From: Streptomyces sioyaensis
Lineage (GTDB): Bacteria > Actinomycetota > Actinomycetes > Streptomycetales > Streptomycetaceae
NCBI RefSeq assembly: GCF_004122735.1
Contig: NZ_SDIF01000003.1
Span: 82,098-146,097 of the forward strand
Reading direction: 5' to 3'
Length of the DNA stretch: 64,000 nucleotides
Shown piece by piece: positions 36,224-45,437 of this stretch; position 1 is the first letter of the stretch; each line of letters starts with the position of its first letter. Position numbers and translations under genes: made by a program. Below the pieces are notes generated by a model. The model saw only the letters and a list, made by a program, of their open reading frames with translations, was not told the origin of the DNA and did no database searches.

Positions 36224-39100
36224 TTACTCCGGTTCGGCCGCCGCGCGGGTCTGCTCCGAGCGCCCACCGAGCTGGCGCCGGCTGGTGACGCCGAGCTTCC
36301 GGTAGACGCTGGACAGATGGACCTCCACGGTCTTGGCCGTGACGAACAGCTTCTGCGCGATCTCCCGGTTGGTGTGCCCGGCGACGGCGAGGTCGTAGAC
36401 CCGTTGCTCACTCGGCGTCAGCGACTGCAGACCGGTGACCGCATGGCGCCGCGGGCGGATTCCGGCCACGTGCAGCTCGTCCTGGACCTGCTGGACGAGG
36501 GGCGCCGCGCCACGGGCCTCGGCGATGTCCAGGGCGTCGCTGAGCAAGGTCCGCGGCTGGCTCCGTACGCCGTGCCGGCGCAGCGCCGCCCCGTAGTCCG
36601 CCAGCGCCTTGGCGTACTCCAGGCGGGCCGGGGAGCACTCCAGCCGGGTGACGGCCTGGCGCAGGAGACCGATGTCCGCGTCGCCCTCGCTCAGCGTGCC
36701 GGCGATGCGCAGCGCGCGGCCGAGGGCCCGGGGCGCGCTCCAGTAACGGGCCAGTTTGAGCTCGGCGTCGGCCATGGTCCGGGCCTCGTCGTCCCGGCCG
36801 AGCAGATGCAGGCACAGGGCGGCTTCCGACCGCCAGGGCACGAGGGCGGGGTTGTCCCCGCCGGCCGCGCTGAACGAAGCACCCGCGGCCAGCGCGGCGT
36901 TGAGGGCCTCCGTCGTGTGGCCCTGGAGGCGCAGGAGGTGGGCGCGGCTGTACAGCACGTAGTACATCAGCCCGGTGAGCGGCGCGGGATCGGGAACGCC
37001 GGTCCACTCCAGGGTGGCCTGCGCACGCGACAGCGCACCCTGCTCGATCTGCACCTCGGCCTGGACGGGGCCGAGGACCAGCCGGCGCAGATCCAGCGAG
37101 GCCGCGTCGACGGCGCGCATCGCGTCCGCGGCGTCCGCGGCGGCCTCGTCGAGATTGCCCTGGTACAGCCATGCCATCGCGCGGTAGACCAGGGCCCCGG
37201 TCAGGTCGTTGACCGACCCCTGCCGGTGCGCCTGCTCGACCGCGGCGTCCAGGCTGCCCAGGACCTCCCTGCGGTCGGCGCTGATCAGGGCCAGCCAGCC
37301 GAAGGACAGCGACATCTGTCCGTCGGACGGCCCGGTCGGCGCGTCGTGGAGCGCGCGCTGCGCCCGGACGACCGCCCGCGGGTCGCCGATGACCGCGTCG
37401 TGCCCGGCGATGACGCAGTCCAGGTACCGGCCGCCCATGCTCTCGCTCGGTTTGGGGGAGCGCAGTGCCGCGACGCGGCCGAGGATGTCCTTCCGCAGAT
37501 CCGGCCGGCCGGGTTCGTAGAGCGGGATCGAAAGGATGCAGGCGTTCAGCTGGTGGAGCAGCTCGGTGTCCTGCGGTGGCGTATCGGCCAGGGCCTGTTG
37601 CCAGATCGCCAGGGCTTCCTCGGCACGCCGCAGCGCGAGCAGCGCGTCGCCGAGGACCAGCGCGATTTCGGCGCGCTGCCGGGACGGCCCGGCCAGTTCG
37701 TGCGCCTCGGTGAGATACGGAACGGCTGCCGCGCTGTCCACCCGCCGCATGGCGCTGCCGAGGGCGAAGAGAAGGTCCAGCCGGTCACCGGTCGGCGGGG
37801 GCTCGGCCAGGGCGCGGCGCAGATACGTCGCCGCGGTCTCCGGGGAGCCGCGGGCCAGGGCGCTCCGCGCCGCCGACCACAGCAGGGTCACGGTCTCGGC
37901 GTCTCCGGAGGGCAGGGTGCGCAGCAGGTGCAGGGCGACCTTCTCGATCTCGGCCTTGGAGTCCCGGAGCAGGTGCGCGGCGGTCCGGTGGGCGCGGTGG
38001 CAGTCGGCCGGGGTGATCTCCTCGTACACGGCGGCCCGCACGAGCGGATGCACAAAGCCCCACCGGGGGTTCAGCACGTCCGACGGTAGGGCGGTGCGGA
38101 GGATCTGGGCGTGTTCGAGGCTCTTCGCCGCCTGCAGCGCCTCCTCCCGGTCGAGCCCCGCCAGCTCCGCCGCGTGGCTGAGCTCCGCACCGTCCCCGAG
38201 CACCGCGATGGCGCAGGTCAGCGGCCCACAGCTGGGGGGGAGGCGCCGCATCCACATCGCCACCCGCCGGGCGATCGCGCGCGGGCCCAGGGCGTAGACC
38301 TGCGGGATGTGCGCGGCGGTGGGCTCGACGTGCTCGGCGGCGAGTGCCTCGGTGAGCTCCTTGAGCAGGAGGGGATTCCCGCCGGTCGCGGACCAGCAGG
38401 CGGCGAGGAAGTCGTCGTCCTCCGGTTCGGGTGACCCGGATTTCGCGAATTCACGGATGACGAGCGAGGCCGATGCCTCGGCACTCAACCTGGACGGAGA
38501 AACGAGCACCGAGGGCGCTGTGGTGACAATCTGGTCGAGAGTGTGCGACGTGGAATCTGCTTCAAATGGTCTGAGGGTTCCCACCACGCAGGCCGGGATG
38601 TCCTCAAGGCGCGGCATGAGGTAATGGAGAAACTTCAGCGAATCGCTGTCCGCCCAGTGCAGATCGTCGACCGCAATCATGAGGGGCTGCTCGTCGCAGA
38701 TGTCCGCGGTCAGCCAGTACAACCCGTGAAGCATGGAGAAGTCCCCGCCCGGGGAGCGTTCGGGAACCACTCTCTTCAGTACGACCGCCGCCTGACCCGC
38801 GGTGCCGGACAGAATGCGCTCCCGATCCGCCGCCGTCATCCGTGCCAGGAGCGGTTCGAAGAGCTGCCGCACCACTCCGAAGGGGAAGTCGCTTTCGAGT
38901 TCCGAGCCTCGCGCGCCGGCCACCTGAAAACCGGCGGAAACAGCGATCCGCTTGGCTTCGGACAGCAGACTGGTCTTTCCGATTCCGGGCGCACCCTCGA
39001 TCATCACGGCTTCCCCATGGCCGTCGCGGGTCGCATCCATCGCCGCCCGCAAGACCTTGAGCTCGCCGCTTCGCTCGTACAGTCCGGCCATATGCGGCAT
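36224..39100 (-). CDS. LAL-family LuxR transcriptional regulator
   Basis: The 958-aa protein has Walker A GAPGIGKTSLL (36-46), Walker B LMIAVDDLHWAD, a TPR-like middle and a C-terminal LuxR helix-turn-helix (LTPSEQRVYDLAVAGHTNRE, TAKTVEVHLSSVYRKLGVT). It heads an operon with a hybrid histidine kinase (gap of three bases) and a receiver protein, an unusual pairing of a large ATP-binding regulator with a multi-step phosphorelay. ATG 39100 is used; MAGLYER at 39091 is an equally good start. The divergent neighbour is a PucR-type regulator. It resembles the regulator at 12965-15811 in layout but not closely in sequence. Confidence 0.92.
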   Translation of the reverse strand: MPHMAGLYERSGELKVLRAAMDATRDGHGEAVMIEGAPGIGKTSLLSEAKRIAVSAGFQVAGARGSELESDFPFGVVRQLFEPLLARMTAADRERILSGTAGQAAVVLKRVVPERSPGGDFSMLHGLYWLTADICDEQPLMIAVDDLHWADSDSLKFLHYLMPRLEDIPACVVGTLRPFEADSTSHTLDQIVTTAPSVLVSPSRLSAEASASLVIREFAKSGSPEPEDDDFLAACWSATGGNPLLLKELTEALAAEHVEPTAAHIPQVYALGPRAIARRVAMWMRRLPPSCGPLTCAIAVLGDGAELSHAAELAGLDREEALQAAKSLEHAQILRTALPSDVLNPRWGFVHPLVRAAVYEEITPADCHRAHRTAAHLLRDSKAEIEKVALHLLRTLPSGDAETVTLLWSAARSALARGSPETAATYLRRALAEPPPTGDRLDLLFALGSAMRRVDSAAAVPYLTEAHELAGPSRQRAEIALVLGDALLALRRAEEALAIWQQALADTPPQDTELLHQLNACILSIPLYEPGRPDLRKDILGRVAALRSPKPSESMGGRYLDCVIAGHDAVIGDPRAVVRAQRALHDAPTGPSDGQMSLSFGWLALISADRREVLGSLDAAVEQAHRQGSVNDLTGALVYRAMAWLYQGNLDEAAADAADAMRAVDAASLDLRRLVLGPVQAEVQIEQGALSRAQATLEWTGVPDPAPLTGLMYYVLYSRAHLLRLQGHTTEALNAALAAGASFSAAGGDNPALVPWRSEAALCLHLLGRDDEARTMADAELKLARYWSAPRALGRALRIAGTLSEGDADIGLLRQAVTRLECSPARLEYAKALADYGAALRRHGVRSQPRTLLSDALDIAEARGAAPLVQQVQDELHVAGIRPRRHAVTGLQSLTPSEQRVYDLAVAGHTNREIAQKLFVTAKTVEVHLSSVYRKLGVTSRRQLGGRSEQTRAAAEPE

Positions 39101-39345
39101 ACATTCCAGTATGCGCGTCAGGGGCGTGGGGATGCCCGTTGCGGGGGCCCGTGGACCCGTTGCGGCCAGGGGTCCGGCGACCGTGCACCTCCCGGGCGGG
39201 CCGGGCGCGGCCCCTTGTGAGGGCAGGTCGATGAGCCACCGTTCGCGCCGGGGCGGGGGCGGTGACCACGGCGGGGGCGGTGATCACGGGGTGTGCAGGG
39301 CTATCGTGCGACGGTGTACGACGTTCACCGAGAGCGGGAGTCGCA

Positions 39346-40578
39346 GTGGTCCTGCCGTACACCGACGCGATCCAGCAGCTGGTCGACGCGCTCGCGGCGC
39401 GGATCCGGCGCTCGGTCGCCGTGGACGACCGGCGCGGCGGCCTCCTCGTGTCCAGCCGGCACTTCGGGGACGAGGACACGCTCCGTATCGACGTGGTGCT
39501 GTCCCGGCGGCTGCCGGCCCGCGTCGCCGCGTACCTCGACGGTTTCGGCATCGCCACCTCCGACGAGCCCCTGTCGGTTCCTGCCAGCCCGTCTCTCGGG
39601 CTCAAGGCCCGGCGGTGCTACCCGATTCGTGATCACGGCCGGCTGCTCGGTTACCTGTGGCTGATCGACGAGCAGGCGAAGCGCTTCGACGAGGTGGTGG
39701 GCGAGTGTGTGGTCCAGTTGTCGGCGCGGCTTCGGGAGCGGTCGCTCCAGCTGGCCGAGGAGGAGCGGCGGCGCCGGACCGTGGTGGCCGACCTCCTGCT
39801 CGGGGGTGAGGGCTCCGCTCGCGCCGCGGCGGACCTGGTAGGCCGAGGGCTGGTCGGCGCGGAGGACGAGATCGTGGTGATCGCGGCCGATGCGGCCACG
39901 GACCCGGAGGCGGTCGCCGCCGTGATCGCGGAGGCCACCGCTCGGGGCGGCCGCGACGAGCCGGCGGTCCGGGCGTTCGCGACGGTGGCCGGGGACCGCG
40001 GTGCGGCCCTGGTGGCCGGCCGGGAGGAGGTGGCGCGCGCGGCGGCACGGCTGGCCGAGACGGTGCGGCGGGGCGTGCCGCGGCGGGACGCGGAAGGTGG
40101 CGGCGCCTTCGTCGGCCTGAGCGACGCCGGCCGCCTTGAGCGGGCTCCTGACCTGTGGCGTCAGGCCGTGCTGGCGTCGTGGGCCGCCGCCGGGCTGCCG
40201 GGGTCGGCACCGGTCCTCTCCTGGCGGGACACCGGCGTCCACGGCCCGCTCATGCTCGCCGCGACGGCATCTCCCGACCTGGTGGTACCGCCGGAGATCG
40301 CCGACCTCGGCGCGGGCGGACGCACCGACTCCCTGGCCCACACCGCCGAGGTGTTCCTGGATGCCGCGGGGGACACCGCGGCCGCGTCCGAGCGGCTGAT
40401 GATCCACCGGACGACGCTCTACTACCGGCTGGCCCAGATCGAGAAGAAGACCGGGTGGGACCTGAAGAACGGCCGTGACCGGTTGACCTTGCACCTGGGG
40501 CTGAAGACGCAGCGCCTGCTCGACAGCGGCATCCCCGCTTTGCTACGGGGAGAGGAAAAGCACCGGGGAAGTTCCTGA
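39346..40578 (+). CDS. PucR/CdaR-family transcriptional regulator
   Basis: The 410-aa protein has an N-terminal sensor part (LPYTDAIQQLVDALAARIRR, SSRHFGDEDTLRIDVVLSRR), a middle GGDEF-like region common in this family (DEIVVIAADAATDPEAVAAV) and the C-terminal PucR helix-turn-helix (TAEVFLDAAGDTAAASERLM, HRTTLYYRLAQIEKKTGWDL). I start at GTG 39346, which has GGGAG five bases before it; 28 further in-frame codons upstream lack conservation. It lies 93 bp ahead of an ornithine-cyclodeaminase homologue on the same strand and may regulate it. Members usually sense small catabolites. Confidence 0.88.
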   Translation: MVLPYTDAIQQLVDALAARIRRSVAVDDRRGGLLVSSRHFGDEDTLRIDVVLSRRLPARVAAYLDGFGIATSDEPLSVPASPSLGLKARRCYPIRDHGRLLGYLWLIDEQAKRFDEVVGECVVQLSARLRERSLQLAEEERRRRTVVADLLLGGEGSARAAADLVGRGLVGAEDEIVVIAADAATDPEAVAAVIAEATARGGRDEPAVRAFATVAGDRGAALVAGREEVARAAARLAETVRRGVPRRDAEGGGAFVGLSDAGRLERAPDLWRQAVLASWAAAGLPGSAPVLSWRDTGVHGPLMLAATASPDLVVPPEIADLGAGGRTDSLAHTAEVFLDAAGDTAAASERLMIHRTTLYYRLAQIEKKTGWDLKNGRDRLTLHLGLKTQRLLDSGIPALLRGEEKHRGSS

Positions 40579-40671
40579 CCCGTGGCGATGCCGGCGGGGG
40601 CCGGGCGGCCGGAGACTCCGGGGAACCCGGACGACGGCCGCCGGGTGCGGACCGACACGCGAAGGACCCTC

Positions 40672-41694
40672 ATGACCTTCCCCACCGACCGGCAGCGTCT
40701 CGCGGATCAGCTCACGATCGGCTCGGAGCTGATCTACCTGCCCCGACAGGACGTCGAACACCTTGGGCTGACGCGTGACGCCATCCTGGAACTGACCCGC
40801 CAGGCCCTGGTCGAGCACGGCCACCGCCGCTACGAGATGCCGGCCAAGATCGGTGTCCACCCGTACGACAACGTCTTCTACCACGCCATGCCGGCCTACC
40901 TGCCCGGGCCGGGGATCGTGGGCATGAAGTGGATCGAGTGCTACCCGGACAACCCGCGCACGTGCGCTCTTCCGCAGACCACCGGGCTGCTCGTACTCAA
41001 CGACGTGCACACCGGGGTGCCGTTGGCGGTCATGGACTCGGCGTGGCTGACCGCCATGCGCACCCCGGCGGTGACGGCTCTGGCCGCCGCCGCGCTGCAC
41101 CCCGACGCCACCACGTTCGGGATGTTCGGCTGCGGCGTGCAGGGAATCGAGCATGTCCGCTACGCGGCCCTGGCGATGCCCAGGCTGGAGACCGTCCACG
41201 TCTACGACACCAACGGGGCCGCCGCTGACGCCCTGATCGCGACGCTCCAACCCGAGCTGGAGGTACGGATCATCAAGGGCGCGTCGCCCGAGGCGGTCAC
41301 CAGGAGCGCGGAGGTGCTGAGCTCGGCGACGGTCATCCTGCGCCGGCCGCTCGCGGTGGTGAAGGACGCCTGGGTCACCACCGGACAGACGATCCTCCCC
41401 TGCGACCTGAACACCTTCTGGGATCCGCGCACCGCCCGGCGCGCTGACAAGTACCTCGTCGACAGCGTCGAGGAGCATGAACTGTTCGCGTCCATGGGGT
41501 ACTTCCCCGACGGCCTGCCCGAGGTGACGGCCGAGATCGGCGAGGTGCTGGCCGGTGTGCAGCCCGGCCGTGAGCACGCCGACGAGATCATCGTCAACAG
41601 CAACATCGGCATGGCCGTCTGCGACATCGCGGTGGGGAACGCGCTCCTGCACCGCGCGCTGGAGCGCGGTGTCGGAGTGCGGCTCCCCCTCTGA
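40672..41694 (+). CDS. Ornithine cyclodeaminase/mu-crystallin family protein
   Basis: The 340-aa NAD(P)-dependent protein has the substrate-binding N-terminal part (RYEMPAKIGVHP, GIVGMKWIECYPDNP, LNDVHTGVPLAVMDSAWLTA, RTPAVTALAAAAL) and a Rossmann motif FGMFGCGVQGIEHVRYAAL. The MK-W-x-P and DxxxLTAMRTPA blocks are those of the family, whose members cyclise ornithine to proline or reduce/oxidise imino acids. The precise substrate cannot be assigned. ATG 40672 has GAAGGA upstream; an earlier in-frame ATG at 40582 is unlikely. A PucR-type regulator precedes it and a terminator follows. Confidence 0.88.
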   Translation: MTFPTDRQRLADQLTIGSELIYLPRQDVEHLGLTRDAILELTRQALVEHGHRRYEMPAKIGVHPYDNVFYHAMPAYLPGPGIVGMKWIECYPDNPRTCALPQTTGLLVLNDVHTGVPLAVMDSAWLTAMRTPAVTALAAAALHPDATTFGMFGCGVQGIEHVRYAALAMPRLETVHVYDTNGAAADALIATLQPELEVRIIKGASPEAVTRSAEVLSSATVILRRPLAVVKDAWVTTGQTILPCDLNTFWDPRTARRADKYLVDSVEEHELFASMGYFPDGLPEVTAEIGEVLAGVQPGREHADEIIVNSNIGMAVCDIAVGNALLHRALERGVGVRLPL

Positions 41695-41706
41695 ATCTCC
41701 GGGGGT

Positions 41707-41731
41707 AGGGGGCGGGGTATTTCCGCCCCCT
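41707..41731 (+). terminator. Intrinsic terminator after the cyclodeaminase gene
   Basis: AGGGGGCGG and CCGCCCCCT flank a seven-base loop, followed by TTT. It begins 13 bases after the stop codon of the preceding gene. Confidence 0.75.
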
Positions 41732-41844
41732 TTCCCAGGACGCTCTCGCCCGAAAGCCATGGAGCGTCAGCGAGCATCGCGCCGACGGATGTCAGCGTTC
41801 CGTAAGAGTTGAATTGTTCCGCGACGGCCACGCGCCGCGTTGGA

Positions 41845-42990
41845 ATGGAAAACATGAAACTGCGAGTCTTTCCACCGGAATTCAAGGGCAGATTGCACGA
41901 TGCCCGCACGGCGACCTCGATCGGCCGGTGGCTGGGGTCGGCGTTCGCCGTGTGCTTCGTCACCGGGCTGTTCAGCCACGTCATGCAGCACCCGCCGGAC
42001 TGGCTGGCCGACAGCATCCCGAGCCGCCCGGCATGGGGTTACCGGCTCACGCAGGGGCTGCACGTCGCCTCCGGCATCGCGGCGATTCCGTTGCTGCTGG
42101 CGAAGTTGTGGGCGGTGTATCCGCGGTTGTTCGGATGGCCGCCGGTGCGGTCGGTCACACACGCCCTGGAGCGGCTCTCGATCGCGGTGCTGGTGGCCGG
42201 TTCGCTCTTCGAGTTGGCGACCGGGCTGCTGAACACGGCCCAGTGGTATCCGTGGCCGTTCTCGTTCGTCCCCGTGCACTACGCGGTGGCGTGGCTGGTC
42301 GTCGGTGCGCTGCTGCTGCACCTGGCGGTCAAGGCCCCCGAGATCAGGGCGCATTGGACCCGCCGGTCGCCCGGGACGCTGGCCCTGCCGGTGCAGGACG
42401 GTCCCGATCGGCGCTCGTTCCTGGCCGTGGTGGGCGCCGGCGTCGGGGCCGTCACGCTGACCACCGTGGGCCAGTCCTTCACCCCGCTGAAGGATCTCGT
42501 GCTGTTCGCGCCCCGCCGCCCCGACAAGGGCCCGCAGGGGCTGCCGGTCAACCGGACCGCCGCCGCGGCGAGGGTCGGCGGGATCACCGCCGAGGAGTAC
42601 CGCCTGGTGGTGGCCGGCCCGCGGCCGTACACCCTGACCCTGGCCGAGCTGCGCGCCCTGCCCCAGCACGAGGTGGAGCTGCCGATCGCGTGCGTGGAGG
42701 GCTGGAGCGCGTCGGCCCGCTGGACCGGCGTACGGGTGCTGGACCTGCTGGCGGGTGCGGGGGCGCCGGCGCATGCGCGCGTACGGGTGGAGTCGTTGGA
42801 GCCGAGAGGCGGCTACCGGGTGTCGGAACTGGGGCGGGAGCACGCCCACGATCCGCTGACGCTGCTCGCCCTGCGGGTGAACGGCGAGGAACTCCACCCT
42901 GACCACGGTTACCCGGCGCGGCTCATCGCCCCGAATCGGCCGGGCGTGCTGCAGACCAAATGGGTCGGGCGACTGGAGGTGCTGGCGTGA
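41845..42990 (+). CDS. Molybdopterin-dependent oxidoreductase fused to a cytochrome-b-like membrane domain
   Basis: The 381-aa protein starts with a four-helix membrane part (about 25-190: WLGSAFAVCFVTGLFSHVMQ, GLHVASGIAAIPLLLAKLW, LSIAVLVAGSLFELATGLLN, HYAVAWLVVGALLLHLAVK) with histidines placed to bind haem b. A linker (VVGAGVGAVTLTTVG) leads to a sulfite-oxidase-type Mo-cofactor domain from ~250, with the molybdenum ligand Cys283 in ELPIACVEGWSAS, and WTGVRVLDLL and HPDHGYPARLIAPN. The Mo domain probably faces outward and passes electrons to the membrane quinone pool. It is the first gene of a tightly overlapping operon. ATG 41845 is used; 41854 is possible. Confidence 0.85.
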   Translation: MENMKLRVFPPEFKGRLHDARTATSIGRWLGSAFAVCFVTGLFSHVMQHPPDWLADSIPSRPAWGYRLTQGLHVASGIAAIPLLLAKLWAVYPRLFGWPPVRSVTHALERLSIAVLVAGSLFELATGLLNTAQWYPWPFSFVPVHYAVAWLVVGALLLHLAVKAPEIRAHWTRRSPGTLALPVQDGPDRRSFLAVVGAGVGAVTLTTVGQSFTPLKDLVLFAPRRPDKGPQGLPVNRTAAAARVGGITAEEYRLVVAGPRPYTLTLAELRALPQHEVELPIACVEGWSASARWTGVRVLDLLAGAGAPAHARVRVESLEPRGGYRVSELGREHAHDPLTLLALRVNGEELHPDHGYPARLIAPNRPGVLQTKWVGRLEVLA

Positions 42991-43403
42991 AGGCGCTGCG
43001 CGTAGTGGCGGGGGCCGCCGGTGTGGCGCTCATGGGCGTCGGGGTGTCCCTGGTGACGGACGTCCGCGACCCGCTGGACGTTCTGGTGTGGCTCGGCGGA
43101 GCGGTCCTCCTGCACGACGCGGTGATCGCCCCGTTCGTGCTGCTGGCCGGGTGGGTGCTGGTACGCGGCGGGGGGCGCGGTCCGGTCCGCGGGGCGCTGC
43201 TGGTCGCGGGCGCGTTGACGGCGGTGGCACTGCCCGTGCTGCTGCGGCCGGGGAAGACGGCCAACGCGTCGGTGCTACCGCTGGACTATCCGCGCAACTG
43301 GCTGATCGCGGTGGTGACCGTGGCCGTGGTGACGGTGCTCTGGCTGGGCGCGCGCGGGTTCGGGCGCGGGTTCGGGCGCGGTCGTCGGCGGCCCGATGCG
43401 TGA
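42987..43403 (+). CDS. Small membrane protein of the molybdo-oxidoreductase operon
   Basis: The 138-aa protein has four hydrophobic segments (VVAGAAGVALMGVGVSLV, VLVWLGGAVLLHDAVIAPFV, GALLVAGALTAVALPVLL, NWLIAVVTVAVVTVLWLG) and a basic Gly/Arg tail (GFGRGFGRGRRR) that should stay in the cytoplasm. Its GTG overlaps the previous stop (GTGA), so it is co-translated with the oxidoreductase and may be its partner in electron transfer or membrane assembly. No catalytic or metal-binding motif apart from one His-Asp in LLHDAV is visible. I do not recognise a named family. Confidence 0.75.
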   Translation: MKALRVVAGAAGVALMGVGVSLVTDVRDPLDVLVWLGGAVLLHDAVIAPFVLLAGWVLVRGGGRGPVRGALLVAGALTAVALPVLLRPGKTANASVLPLDYPRNWLIAVVTVAVVTVLWLGARGFGRGFGRGRRRPDA

Positions 43404-43618
43404 CTTGTGTGCGCGGCCCTGGGGCGAGCCGTCGGCGAGGACGCGCGGGCGCACGAAGTTACGAACCCCTGACGTCCTGGCGCCGAGCGGCCCGCCACCG
43501 GGTTCGCCTCCCTACGTTTCGAGTGTCACACCAGGATTCCTGTCGAGGACGGAAGCAGGAGGCGACGTCGGCGGTCCGTGCGGACGCGACATCCCTTCGT
43601 CTGCTGCACGTCCGTAGC

Positions 43619-43924
43619 GTGAGTGAGTTGATCAAGATTTCCCCCTTTTCTGTGGACATCGTGCTGCCCTGTCTCGACGAGGCCGAGGCCCTGCCGTACG
43701 TGCTGGAGCGGATCCCGCCGGGCCGGCGCGCGATCGTCGTCGACAACGGTTCCACCGACGGTTCTCCGGACCTCGCCCGCGCCCTGGGGGCGGATGTCGT
43801 CCATGAGCCGCGGCGCGGCTTCGGCGCCGCCTGCCACGCGGGCTATCCCCTGCAGATGGTGGTCCGCGCCGCCGACGCCGGCTGGCGGGTGGCGGAGACC
43901 GATCTCGCGGGAGGCGTCCGATGA
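43619..43924 (+). pseudogene. GT2 (DPM1-like) glycosyltransferase with internal and C-terminal deletions
   Basis: This 101-aa reading frame starts like a full GT2 enzyme (VDIVLPCLDEAEALPYVLER, IVVDNGSTDGSPDLARALGA, HEPRRGFGAACHAG), then jumps from HAG to YPLQMVVRAADAGWRVAETD, a block that in full-length relatives lies about 90 residues later, near the C-terminus. The DAD metal-binding site and acceptor region are missing, and the tail ends abruptly (LAGGVR). Both junctions stay in frame, and the stop still overlaps the next start as ATGA. It cannot be an active transferase; it may persist because it couples translation through the operon. Confidence 0.75.
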
Positions 43925-44577
43925 ACGCCCGTGCCACGGCCCGGGACGCCGTCACCCTGCTGGTCATCGCCAAGGAGCCGGTCCCCGGGCGGGTCAAGAC
44001 CCGGCTCACCCCGCCCTACACCCCCCAGGAGGCGGCGGCCCTGGCCCAGGCGGCTCTGGCCGACACGCTCCACACGATGCTCCACGTCCCCGCCCGGCGC
44101 CGGGTGCTCGTCCTCGACGGAACCCCGGGTCCCTGGCTGCCGCACGGCTTCGAGGTCGTGCCGCAGTCGTCCGGCGGCCTCGACGAGCGGATCGCCGCCG
44201 CCTTCGAGGACTGCGACGACGGCCCGGCGTTGCTGCTCGGCATGGACACCCCGCAGGTCACCCCGGACCTCCTGGCCGGTGTCGGCCACGACGGTCACGA
44301 CGCCTGGTTCGGCTCGGCGGCCGACGGTGGCTTCTGGGCCCTGGGCCTCGCCGACCCGGCCGGCGCCGGAGCCCTCGTCCGCGGGGTACCGATGTCCACC
44401 GACCGCACCGGGGACGTCCAGCGCCGCCGGCTCGTCGAGGCCGGACTGACGGTCGGTGACCTGCCGTTGCTGCGCGACGTGGACACCGCCGCGGACGTCG
44501 CCGCGGTGGCCGCCTGCTGCCGGCCCGGATCACGCTTCACCGCCACCCTGGCCTCGCTCGCGGAGACCGTCCGATGA
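43921..44577 (+). CDS. DUF2064/TIGR04282-family glycosyltransferase-like protein
   Basis: The 218-aa protein has the nucleotide-diphospho-sugar transferase fold: TLLVIAKEPVPGRVKTRLTP at the N-terminus, GGLDERIAAAFEDC, and LLLGMDTPQVTPDLL, which supplies the metal-binding Asp, then AADGGFWALGLADP. These proteins are annotated in arsenosugar and cell-wall-linked clusters and often sit next to a DPM1-like GT2 and a methyltransferase, as here. The substrate is unknown. It overlaps both neighbours by four bases. Confidence 0.85.
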   Translation: MNARATARDAVTLLVIAKEPVPGRVKTRLTPPYTPQEAAALAQAALADTLHTMLHVPARRRVLVLDGTPGPWLPHGFEVVPQSSGGLDERIAAAFEDCDDGPALLLGMDTPQVTPDLLAGVGHDGHDAWFGSAADGGFWALGLADPAGAGALVRGVPMSTDRTGDVQRRRLVEAGLTVGDLPLLRDVDTAADVAAVAACCRPGSRFTATLASLAETVR

Positions 44578-45437
44578 GCGGCACGGCGAACGGGAGACGC
44601 ACTGCCGTCACCGGACGGGCCGCGCCGGTGGAGCGCACCGTGACGGAGCAGAACCTCCGGCACGTCACGCTCCCCACCCGGCTCCGGGCACCGGTGCGGC
44701 GCGCCGATCGGCTCACCGCCGTCGAGCCCGGGGAGCCCTGGACGGACGACCCCTACGGTCGTGCCCTGCGCGCCGGCCGCGGTCCGCTGTACCTGCGCCG
44801 ACTTGCCCCCCGCGCCCACGGGACGGCCGAGCTGCTGCCCCTGGACGTGGAGCGCTTCTGCGCCGCGCCCGACGCCGCCGACACCGGCGTACTGCACCGC
44901 TGCACGGGACCCGTCCTCGACGTCGGCTGCGGGCCGGGACGACTGGTGGCGGCCCTGGCCGCCCGGGGGACACCGGCGCTCGGAGTGGATGTCAGCCCGG
45001 TCGCCGTCGCCCGCACCCGCCGCCTGGGCGGAACCGCCCTGCGGCGGTCCGTCTTCGACCGGCTGCCGGGCGAAGGCCGCTGGGGCACGGTCTTGTTGAT
45101 GGACGGCAACGTCGGCATCGGCGGCGACCCGGCGGCGCTGCTCGCGCGCCTGCGCGACCTCGCCCGACCCGACGGGCGCCTGCTGGCCGAAGCCGCCCCG
45201 CAGGACGTGGACGAACGCCTCACCGTCCGCGTCGAGGACGCCCACGGCCACCACGGCCGCCCCTTTCCCTGGGCCCGCCTCGGCACCACCGCCCTGCTGC
45301 GCGCCGCCGACGCCGCGGGCTGGGTCCTCACCGGCCGGTGGACCGCCGACGACCGCCCCTTCCTGGAATTCCAGCACCTGCACCACGGCCCCGACGCCGC
45401 ACACCCCACGCCTGCCGGAGGGCCGGACCGCCCATGA
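44574..45437 (+). CDS. Class I SAM-dependent methyltransferase
   Basis: The 287-aa protein has a basic N-terminal ~60-residue extension and a Rossmann methyltransferase domain: motif I PVLDVGCGPGRLVAALA, acidic strand-2 end LGVDVSPVAVART, and motif IV TVLLMDGNVGIGGD, with RPDGRLLAEAAPQDVDER after it. In related clusters it pairs with the DUF2064 transferase. The target is unknown. The start overlaps the previous stop (ATGA) and its stop overlaps the following start, consistent with one operon. Confidence 0.85.
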   Translation: MSGTANGRRTAVTGRAAPVERTVTEQNLRHVTLPTRLRAPVRRADRLTAVEPGEPWTDDPYGRALRAGRGPLYLRRLAPRAHGTAELLPLDVERFCAAPDAADTGVLHRCTGPVLDVGCGPGRLVAALAARGTPALGVDVSPVAVARTRRLGGTALRRSVFDRLPGEGRWGTVLLMDGNVGIGGDPAALLARLRDLARPDGRLLAEAAPQDVDERLTVRVEDAHGHHGRPFPWARLGTTALLRAADAAGWVLTGRWTADDRPFLEFQHLHHGPDAAHPTPAGGPDRP

